This document shows positions 49,642 to 60,687 of a stretch of DNA of 64,000 nt, piece by piece (position 1 is the stretch's first letter; each line of letters opens with the position of its first letter). The translations under genes and the position numbers were made by a program. Below the pieces are notes generated by a model. It did no database searches. It was not told the DNA's origin and saw only the letters and a program-made list of their open reading frames with translations. Source of the stretch: Syngnathus acus (lineage: Eukaryota; Chordata; Actinopteri; Syngnathiformes; Syngnathidae); NCBI RefSeq assembly GCF_901709675.1, contig NC_051092.1, positions 15,478,991 to 15,542,990 on the forward strand. Direction: 5' to 3'.

Positions 49642-52600
49642 GCGCGCATGCACGCACAAACTTGATTACCACTAAAGTAAAATTTTTATCCCGTGGGTTA
49701 AAAATCATCCAATTATGTTGCATCTTTAGAATTCTTAGACAAGGGAGTTTCTTTCTGTTTTGATTACAGATACAATAAATACAGATACAACAAATACAAA
49801 TCGTGAAGTGGAACAAAATTTATTGGATAATTTAAACTTTTTTAACAAATAAAAAACTGAAAAGTGGGGCGTGCAATATTATTCGGCCCCCTTGCGCTAA
49901 TACTTTGTAGCGCCACCTTTTGCTGCAATTACAGCTGCAAGTCGCTTGGGGTATGTCTCTATCAGTTTTGCACATCGAGAGACTGGAATTCTGGCCCATT
50001 CTTCCTTGCAAAACAGCTCGAGCTCAGTGAGGTTGGATGGAGAGCCTTTGTGAACAGCAGTCTTCAGCTCTTTCCACAGATTCTCGATTGGATTCAGGTC
50101 TGGACTTTGACTTGGCCATTCTAACACCTGGATACGTCTATTTGTGAACCATTCCATTGTAGATTTGGCTTTATGTTTTGGATCATTGTCCTGTTGGAAG
50201 ATAAATCTCCGTCCCAGTCTCAGGTCTTTTGCAGACTCCAACAGGTTTTCTTCCAGAATGGTCCTATATTTGGCTCCATCCATCTTCTAGTATATCTACA
50301 CTGCTCAAAAAAATTAAAGGAACACTTTGAAAACACATCAGGTTTCAATGGTGAAATTTTTTGGGGGGATATCTATACTGATATGGACAGTTTAATGTCT
50401 CAGGAACAAAAGGATGCCACATCTTTTGATGGAAATAAAAGTTTTCAGACTACAGAGGGCTCAGTATACAGACACCCCAAAAATCAAAGTGAAAAAATGA
50501 TATGGCAGGCTCGTCCTTTTTGTCTAAATTCAATTTCTGCAACTCAAAATTCTTTTCAATATCTTGTGTGGCCCCCACGAGCTTGTATGCATGCTTGACA
50601 ACGTCGCGGCATGCTCCTAATGAGACGACGGATGGTGTCTTGTGAGATGTCCTCCCAGATCTGTCTAAGGGCATCAGTGAGCTCCTGTAAAGTCTGAGGA
50701 GCAACCTGGCGGTGTATGATTGACCGAAACATTATGTCCCAGAGGTGTTCTATCGCGTTTAGATCAGGTGATCGTGAGGGCCATTCAATTGTGTCAATTC
50801 CTTCATCCTCCAGATACTGTCTGCGTACTCTTGCCACAACAGGCCAGGCATTGTTTTGGATAAGGAGGAACCCAGGACCTACTGCACCAGCGTAGGGTCT
50901 GACTATGGGTGCAAGGATTTCATCCCGATACCTAATGGCAGTCAGACTGCCGTTCTCTGACCTGTAGAGGTCTGTTTGTCCCTCCATGGAAATGCCTCCC
51001 CAGACCATCACTGACCCACCACCAAACCGGTCATGCTGAATGATGTTGCGGGCAGCATAGCGCTCTCCTTGGCTTCTCCAGACCCTTTCACGTCTATCAC
51101 AGGTGCTCAGGGTAAACCTGCTCTCATCTGTGAAAAGCACAGGGCGCCAGTGGTGGACTTGCCAATTCTGCTGTTCTATGGCAAATGCCAATCGAGCTCC
51201 ACGGTGCTGAGCAATGAGCACAGGAAACACTACAGGACGTCGTGCCCTGAGGCCACCCTCGTGAAGTCTGTTTCTGACTGTTTTGGCAGAGAGATTCACA
51301 CCAGTAGCCTGCTGGAGGTCATTCTGTAGGGCTCGGGCAGTGCTCAACCTGTTCCTCCTAGCACGAAGCAGCAGATATCGGTCCTGCTGATGGAATGAGG
51401 ACCGTCTACGGCCCTGTCTCCTGGAATCTCCTCCATACTCTGGAGATTGTACTGGGAGACACATCAAATCTTCTTGCAACAGCACGCATGGATGTGCCAT
51501 CCTGGAGGAGTTGGACAATCTGCGCAACTTCAGGAGGGTTAAGAAATCGCCTCATGCTCCCAGTCGTGATAATGACTCTAGCTAAAGCCAACACTTGTGG
51601 AAAAACAGTTAAAAAAGATCAAGAGGGAGGAACTTGAAATGGCCTCCACCTGCAAAATCAGTCCTGTTTTGGGGACCATCTCGTTGTTGCCCCTCTAGTG
51701 CACCTGTATTTAATTCCATCAACACCAATGCAGCTGAAACTGATTAACAACCCCCTCTGCCACGTACCTGACCAAAACCTTATCAGAAAAGTCTAATTGA
51801 ATTCATGCCATGCCCTGATAAAAAACTGTTCCTTTAATTTTTTTTGAGCAGTGTATATTGTAGCGTTAACAAAGTACAAGGAAAGACGTGGGTTTGGTAA
51901 ACGGCTCTTTATTTAACAAAACAAGAGTTCAACAAGCCAACAACTACTGAACTGTAACAATAAAAATATATACAAGTTGTTACACGAAATAAAATATATC
52001 AAATAATTATAACATAAATAGTTCACCGCCACACGGCCCCAAGCACCGGCGTGGACTTCCATCCATGGAGGTGACACTTCCAGCCACGGAGGTGGAAGAG
52101 AGCTCCATAGAATAGGACCGGGCGTGCGCAAAAGTCATGTCCGAGCCCCATCCACCGTCCCCGGACAGCCACCCGGCCGAGCGCCGGCCCCCGACTTCCA
52201 TCCACGGAGGTGAAAGAGAGCTCCGTATAGTAGGACCGGGCGTGCGTAAAAGCCATGTCCGAGCCCCATCCACCATCCCCAGACAGCCACCCGGCCGAGT
52301 GCCGGCCCCCGACTTCCATCCGCGGAGGTGAAAGAGAGCTCCGTAGAGTAGGACCGGGCGTGCGTAAAAGCCATAATAGTTTTTCAAACCTTCTGTGTCA
52401 CTCCAAATCATTAAATCCTTCAAACTCTTCGTCCTCCGTGTCACAAACAAAGCCGCTAATGATGCCGGTAGTACGTGGGACCCTTCGTCATCTTCGTCAT
52501 CCCGTGATCGAATCTTTGTCCTTTATGTAAACAACTGCCGTGCCGCGCTGCTGACATCACTTGAAATTCAAATTACAGTAATCCCTTGCTACATCGCGGT

Positions 52601-55600
52601 TCGTTTATCGTGGTTTCACTTTTTTTTTTTTTTTGAATTTTGAAAATTTGTGTTCACATATAAGTCGCTCCTCAGTATAAATCGCCCCCCACCCAAAACT
52701 ATGGAAAAAAACACAACTTATAGTCTGAAAAACACGGTATGTACATACAGTGCCTTGCGAAAGTATTCGGCCCCCTTGAACCTTTCAACATTTCGCCGCA
52801 TTTCAGGCTTCAAACATAAAGATATAAAATTGTAATTTTTTTGTCAAGAATCATCAACAAGTGGGACACAATCGTGAAGTGGAACGAGATTTATTGGATA
52901 ATTTAAACTTTTTTAACAAATAAAAAACAGAAAAGTGGGGCGTTCAATATTATTCGGCCCCTTTACTTTCAGTGCAGCAAACTCACTCCAGAAGTTCACT
53001 GAGGATCTTTGAATGATCCAATGTTGTCCTAAATGACTGATGATGATAAATAGAATGCACCTGTGTGTAATCAAGTCTCCGTATAAATGCACCTGCTCTT
53101 TGATAGTCTCAGGGTTCTGTTTAAAGCGCAGAGAGAACCGTGAAGATAAAGGAACACACCAGGCAGGTCCGAGATACTGTTGTGGAGTACTGTGCAAGCA
53201 ATTATATTGAAATGGAAGGAGTATCAGACCACTGCAAATCTACCAAGACCCGGCCGTCCCTCCAAACTTTCATCTCAAACAAGGAGAAGACTGATCAGAG
53301 ATGCAGCCAAGAGGCCCATAATCACTCTGGATGAACTGCAGATAACTACAGCTGAGGTGGGAGAGTCTGTCCATAGGACAACAATCAGTCGTGCACTGCA
53401 CAAATCTGGCCTTTATGGAAGAGTGGCAAGAAGAAAGCCATTTCTCAAAGATATCCATAAAAAGTCTCGTTTAAAGTTTGCCACAAGCCACCTGGGAGAC
53501 ACACCAAACGTGGAAGAAGGTGCTCTGGTCAGATGAAACCAAAATCGAACTTTTTGGCCACAATGCAAAACGATATGTTTGGCGTAAAAGCAACACAGCT
53601 CATCACCCTGAACACACCATCTCCACTGTCAAACATGGTGGTGGCAGCATCATGGTTTGGGCCTGCTTTTCTTCAGCAGGGACAGGGAAGATGGCTAAAA
53701 TTGATGGGAAGATGGATGGAGCCAAATATAGGACCATTCTGGAAGAAAACCTGTTGGAGTCTGCAAAAGACCTGAGACTGGGACGGAGATTTATCTTCCA
53801 ACAGGACAATGATCCAAAACATAAAGCCAAATCTACAATGGAATGGTTCACAAATAGACGTATCCAGGTGTTAGAATGGCCAAGTCAAAGTCCAGACCTG
53901 AATCCAATCGAGAATCTGTGGAAAGAGTTGAAGACTGCTGTTCACAAACGCTCTCCATCCAACCTCACTGAGCTCGAGCTGTTTTGCAAGGAAGAATGGG
54001 CCAGAATTCCAGTCTCTCGATGTGCAAAACTGATAGACATACCCCAAGCGAATTGCAGCTGTAATTGCAGCAAAAGGTGGCGCTACAAAGTATTAGCGCA
54101 AGGGGGCCGAATAATATTGCACGCCCCACTTTTCAGTTTTTTATTTGTTAAAAAAGTTTAAATTATCCAATAAATTTTGTTCCACTTCACGATTGTGTCC
54201 CACTTGTTTTTGATTCTTGACAAAAAATTAAACTTTTATACCTTTGTTTGAAGCCTGAAATGTCGCGAAATGTTGAAAGGTTCAAGGGGGCCGAATACTT
54301 TCGCGAGACACTGTACCTCTACAGTACATGCAGCAGCTCTATTTCCTTCGTTAAGAGCCAAATCGACTGCCATTGACTTAAAAATGGCATCATATGCACT
54401 TCTTTTGTCCCCCATAATGAGGGTTTGTGTATAAAAGCTTCCTTTCTCCTTTCTTGTCCGTCTTGATCTCGTTCAGTCTCTTGTTCGTGTCAATTGTGTG
54501 CCACTATTTGCCTGGTGGACGATCATGCGATCAACACACCACTCTTCTCACCAGCAAAGCGGTGCCGCACAACAGCGGTCCACAACCTTTTTGCTAAGGA
54601 GTGTATTAGACATAAGGCGGCAAGGCCGTAAGGTGTGCACTGGTTAATATGTTCGACTCACAGTTCAGAAGAAGAGTGCCTGTGTGATGCTAGAAAATTA
54701 ATTTTGTGAGTTTTTGCGAAACGATCTCGCGACAAGGAATACCCCAAACATTCCTCACATCCACACATATCAGAAATAGCAAAATAAAATATATTTTATT
54801 AGTTTAGGTGGTGGCAGGGTGACGCACTGGTGCGGGTTCGATTCCACCTCAGGCCCTCCCTGTGTGGAGTTTGCATATTCTCCCCGTGCCTGTGTGGATT
54901 TTCACCAGGCACTCCAGTTTCCTCCCACTTCCCAAAAGCATGCATGGTAGTCTGATTGAGCACTCCAAATTACCCGTAGGTGTGAGTGCGAGTGCAGATG
55001 GTAGTTCGTCTGTGTGCCGTGCAATTAGCTGGCCACCGGTTCAGGGTGTCCCGATGACGGCTGGGATAGAGTCCAGCAGGCCCGCAACCCCCGTGGGGAC
55101 AAAGCGGTACAGAAAATGGATGGATGGATGTATTAGACATCACAAATTATTACGCAAAAGTGTCCATTGTCAGAACGGATTAATCAATTTTCCATTCATT
55201 CTTATGGGAAAAATTGAATCGGACCTAATCGGGGTCCGACCAGTTCTCTAGAACAAATTATGGCCGAAGTCTGAGGTTCTACTGTACCGTATTTTCCGCA
55301 CTATTAGGCGCACTTAAAAACTTAAAATTTACAAAAAACCACAGTACTTCTTATAATGCAGAGCGCCTCATATATGGATCAATTGATGAATTTGTTGATC
55401 CATACTGGTTGTACACAGCGCTCTGCCAAAATGTTTCAGTACGTTTTAGTACAACTAGTAAATTACAAGGTCACATCGCTTCCCAGCATTACGGCAACTG
55501 TGGTCAGGGGGCGTCACTGAATAGCTGTTGTACCCGCGAGGCTATTTCATTTCAAAATAGGCTGTTCCGTTAATGTTTTCGAGTACGTTTACGGATCAAT

Positions 55601-58600
55601 ATCCAACGGAATCATAAATAAGCAGCACCAATGTGTTAAATCAGTCTTTAGTCGGTTCCCATCACTTTTATGGGAGAGAGTTTGAGAAACGTGATTGTTT
55701 ACAGGGGGCTGCCACGACATTTTGCTGAGGCTCATGGGAGTCTGCGAGCTGAGGCTCATGGGAGTTTGCGGGTGGCTAATGCTATAATGATAGCTGCTAT
55801 ACGCACGAGGCTATTTCATTTCAAAATAGGCTGCTCCGCTAATGTTTCGAGTAAATGTACGGATCGATATGGAAGGAAAACACAGGTAAGCAGTACCAAT
55901 GTGTTAGATCGAACTTTAGTCAGTTCCGATTATTTTATAGGAGATAGTTTGAGAAATGCGATTGTTTACAGGGGGCTGCCACGACACTTTGCTGAGGCTA
56001 ATGGGAGTCTGCAAGCTGAGGTTCATGGGAGTTAGCGGGTGGCTAATGCTATAATGATAGCTGCTATCCGCACGAGGCTATTTCATTTCAAAATAGGCTG
56101 CTCTGTTAATGTTTCGAGTAAATTTACGGATCGGTATGGAAAGGAAACACAGGTAAGCAGTACCAATGTGTTAGATTGATCTTTAGTCAGTTCCGATCAT
56201 TTTATAGGAGATAGTTTGAGAAACGCGATTGTTTACAGGGGGCTGCCACGACACTTTGCGGAGGCTCATGGGAGTCTGCGAGCTGAGGCTCATGGGAGTT
56301 TGCGGGTGGCTAATGCTATAATGATAGCTGCTATACGCGCGAGGCTATTTCCTTTCAAAATAGGCTGCTCCGTTAATGTTTCGAGTAAATTTACGGATCC
56401 ATATGGAAGGGAAACATAAGTAAGCAGTACCAAGGTGTTAGATCGAACTTTAGTCAGTTCCGATCATTTTATAGGAAATAGTTTGAGAAACGCGATTGTT
56501 TACAGAGGGCTCATTGGTTATTGGCTAGTGGATGCATACCGCAACCCTAGTCAACCTCAGTTTGTTGCAGGATAGCTTCTATTTTATGCGCCTTTTAATC
56601 CGGTGCGCCCTATATATGAAATAATTTGTAAAATACAAACCGGATTCGGTTGAAGTTGGGAAATTCTGTAAAATTTAAATAAAAACAAAATACAACAATT
56701 TGAAAATCCTTCTCAACCCATATTCAATTGAATACACTACAAAGACAACGTATTTAATGCTCAAACTGATAAACTTAATCGATTTTGCTAAATAATAATT
56801 AACTTAGTATTTCATGGCTGCAACACGTCCAGTAGAAGTTGGGAAAGGTGGCAAAAATACTGAGAAAGCTAAGAAAAGCTAATCAAACACCTATTTGGAA
56901 CATCCCACATGTGGTCAGGCTAATTGGGAACAGGTGGGTACCATGATTGGCTATAAAAGAAGCCTCCCCAAAAATGCTAAGTCATTCACAAGCAAGGATG
57001 GGGCCAGGTTCACCACTTTGTCCACAACTGCGTGAGAAAATAGTTGAACAGTTTAAGAACAACATTTCTCAAAGCAAAATTGCAAGGAATTTAGGGATTT
57101 CAACATCCACGGTCCATAATATCATCAAAAGGTTCGGAGAATCTGGTGAAATCACTGCACGTAAGCGCCACGGCCGGAAACCAAGACTGAATGACCGTGA
57201 CCTTCGATCCCTCAGACGGCACTGCCTTAAAAACCGACATGAGCGTATAAAGGATATCACCAAATGGGCTCAGGAAAACTTCAGAAAACCACTGTCGGTA
57301 AATACAGTTCGTCACTACATCAGTAAGTGCGGGTTAAAACTCTACCATGCAAAGCAAAAGCCGTTTATGAACAACATCCAGAAACGCCGCCGGGTTCGCT
57401 GGACCCGAGCTCATGTAATATGGACTGACGCACAATGGAAAAGTGTTTTGTGGTCTGATGAGTCCACTTTTCAAATTGTTTTTGGAAACACTGGACGTCG
57501 TGTCCTCCGGACCAAAGAGGAAGCGGACCATCCGGACTGTTATCAACGCAAAGTTCAAAAGCCAGCATCTGTGATGGTATGGGGTGCATTAGTTCCCATG
57601 GCATGGGTGACTTACATTTCTGTGAAGGCAACATAAATGCTGAAAAGTACATACAGATATTGGAGCAACATATGCTGCCATCCAAGCGACGTCTTTTTCA
57701 TGGACGCCGCTGCTCATTTCAGCAAGATAATGCCAAGCCACATTCTGCACGTGTTACAACAGCGTGGCTTCGAAGTAAAAGAGTCCAGGCTCTCCCCTGG
57801 CCCGCTTGTAGTCCAGACCTGTCTCCCAATGAAAATGTGTGGCGCATTATGAAGCGTAAAATACGACAAAGAAGACCCCAGACTGTTGAACAACTGAAGC
57901 GGTTCATCAAGCAAGAATGGGAAAGAATTCCACATGAGAAGCTAAGAGAATTAGTCTCCTCTCTTCCAAAACGTTTATTGAGTGTTATTAAAAGGAAAGG
58001 TGATGTAACAAAGCGGTAAACATCTTCTACTGCACGTGTTGCAGCCATGAAATTCTAAGTTAATTATTATTTGGCAAAAAACAATTAAGTTTATCAGTTT
58101 GAACATTAAATATGTTGTCTTTGTCGTGTATTCAATTGACTATAGGTTGAAAAGGATTTTTAAATCATTGTATTTTGTTTTATATATACATTTTACACAA
58201 TTTCCCAACTTCAACCGAACCCGGTTTGTAAAAAAATTCAATGAGGGTGCGCTTTATAATCCAGTGCGCCTTTTGGTGCGAAAAATACGGTGTTCCAAAT
58301 GTTTCAGAAAACAGAATTTTGACCTTGACGTGAATATTGACTGCATGTAAACATAATCAGTGAGAAGTTGAGTTTTTCAGCAAATAATAGAGAATAGCTT
58401 TGAAAAAAAAAGTAAAGTAACAAATTTACAAATGCCTAAACACAAATATGTAGCAGTTCACATACACAGCAGTTCACTGCAATTGTAATACTATAATATT
58501 AGTACCTCTGGGTGTATACTGTCTCTAAAATTGACTTCACTGTCCATACTTTCTCGTAGTCCTCCACTGAACATGGCTTCAAAGTAACGGCTGACAGCTG

Positions 58601-60618
58601 CCAATACGGCCCTGGAAGATTTAAAATGTTATGTTAGACACCTCCAAAAAGTTGCCAACATCACTACAGTTGTGCTAATAAGTTTCCATATCTTTGCAAT
58701 ATTTGTGATTTTTTTTTCCCCAGTAAGTAACCATGAAATTGGTCCTCTGGGGTAACACTTTATTTAAATTGTGTTCATAACATTGTCAAAAGACTGCCAT
58801 TGTCAAAAGACTGCCGTAATCATGGAAAAACACCCATCATGAACATGAATGAATCCTTAGGACAGATGTCATTAAATGTCATTTGATGTCATGTGAATTG
58901 TGTCACTTTTGATGCAGTGTTGATATTATTTCAAATATCTTTGTCATGACAACTTGACATATACTAGTAATTAGGTCTGTTTTGTTTATGACAAGTTATG
59001 TCATCTTTTTTAAGCAATCTGGCTTATCACTCAACCGCAAGTGCTTGGAGCAAGGGACAGTCCAGTAAACGAATTGACGTCAAATTCGATCCAACATGAA
59101 ACCGTGCATTAAAAAGAAAACAACATAATGATTCTTTTTGCAAGCACAAAACTAGGCACAAAAATGGGAACACTGGATATTTATCAAAAATTAAAGCATT
59201 GCTGCCTTTACCCATCAAGGCCTCAATGTGGGAGCGCCAGGTGTATACTAACGTCTGTAAGCCACAATTCATAGTACTGAGGTGATACATATACTGTGAA
59301 TGCAGACAGTGATGTGTTGTCTTTGAGAGGCTTTCAGTATTCCAAAGAGAAATTTGAGCATCAAACAGGTACTGAGTACTAAGTGTTTTCTAGGGCTGTC
59401 ACTTTAATGCAGGGTGTCCAAACTTTTTGCAAAGCGGGCCAGATTTGGGGAGATGAAAATGTCTAGGGGCCAACCATTCGCACCGACATCCCTCGAACTA
59501 TTACCATTGTAAATTAACTTGTAAATATGTAACTATATCCTTTGCTGTCTGCAGATAGGTTGACATTACAAATGAGAATCTGTTGTTAAAAGCACGACCA
59601 GAAAAGTTAAAGATTAAAATAATAATAAATTTAATACAAATGAACAATTTTATGAAAGTGTAATGAATTTTGTATTAGATGTAATAAGTTTGTTTTATTA
59701 TTGTTATCGTTGTATTAATGAGAAGGGTGATATTGGTGTTTGTGACTATAGTACACAGGCCAGGTTGCATCACGTAAGATTTTTCATCCAAATTAAATCA
59801 TTCTCCATTTTATCTTTTTTATTTCAACTTCAGACGCAACAAATTACTTCATAATCACAAAATAATAATCCATGGTCTTTTTGTTGTTTGCGATCACTGT
59901 GAGTGGGCGGCGCGGACACATAGCAGTGTGTAGAGTTAGTACAGATCTCACAAGTAGTCCGTGTTTTTTTTTTTTTGCCTTTCCCTGTGGAGCGTCACTT
60001 GCAGCATCTGATTTTAGCGTCGCCTTAGTCCTTGGTGTGTGGACATCTGAATGAGGAAGTGTCTGTGTCACTGATTATCTTGCAAACGGATACCTGTGTG
60101 CACGTGAACTGGGAAGGGACGGAGGAGACCCGCTCGCAACCGATCATGAGCGCTGGCTCATGTGTGCGTTCCCGTTCGGACGAGTTTCATTTCTGTGACT
60201 CGCTCTGGGGCGCGCAGGTCCCTGCGACAGTGCGAGCCGGCCACTTATTATTGATTTTATGACACAATGCTTCGGGCAAATTTAGAAAGTCCAAACGAGG
60301 CCCGCGGGCCGGACTTTGGACACGCCTGCTTTAATATTTTGAATAAATTATTTGAATTAAGGCAATTAATCGTCAGTGTCAAGTCAATGCGCAAGCAGTT
60401 CAAATTTGGCCCACTGAGTGACCCGTAGGATGCAGTGATTCTCTAGTATCTAATTTTGGAGTTTACACCACTTACCTCAAATACACTATGTTCCTATAAG
60501 TCCTTTGGTAATGGATTGGCCTCGATTATGTACATCAGGGGTGCCCAAACTTTTTCAGCTCGCGAGCTACTTTTGAAATGACCAAGTCACAAAGATCTAC
60601 CCACTAAAAAAAACATTT

Positions 60619-60687
<69 letters not shown>

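Larger units (their letters stand above)
50288..52737 (-). mobile_element. Family A element, copy 7, right part missing, split by a Tc1
   Basis: A short piece (CTAGTATATC, 50288-50298) and the part after 51854 (TATTGTAGCGTTAACAAAGT onward) were continuous before a Tc1 inserted at TA. It contains three GC-rich 118-bp units (52075-52375), one CATCATCTTCGTC-type block and the left terminus ending AACACGGTA. Its octamer sites are mutated (TGACATCA). Confidence 0.72.
55287..58290. mobile_element. TA-associated inverted-repeat element, family C, with tandem array and Tc1 insert
   Basis: The termini CCGTATTTTCCGCACTATTA (with GGCGCAC) and the inverse ending GTGCGCCTTTTGGTGCGAAAAATACGG define the element. 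The left flank is TA; the right flank is TG, likely a mutated TA. The interior holds a 267-bp tandem array (about 55530-56520) and a Tc1 lineage C copy (56636-58228). Without the Tc1 it is about 1.4 kb. Confidence 0.75.

Noticed and set aside
49434-49816. Val-Cys repeat frames
   Set aside because: Translation of the CA/GT microsatellite.
55670-56419. Repeated frames reading [20 protein letters not shown]
   Set aside because: They come from the 267-bp tandem array inside family C. The unit being mostly a multiple of three keeps the frame, but there is no domain and stops differ between units.
55530-56520. CRISPR-like array
   Set aside because: The repeat unit is 267 bp without short repeats and unique spacers, and the context is a fish genome.
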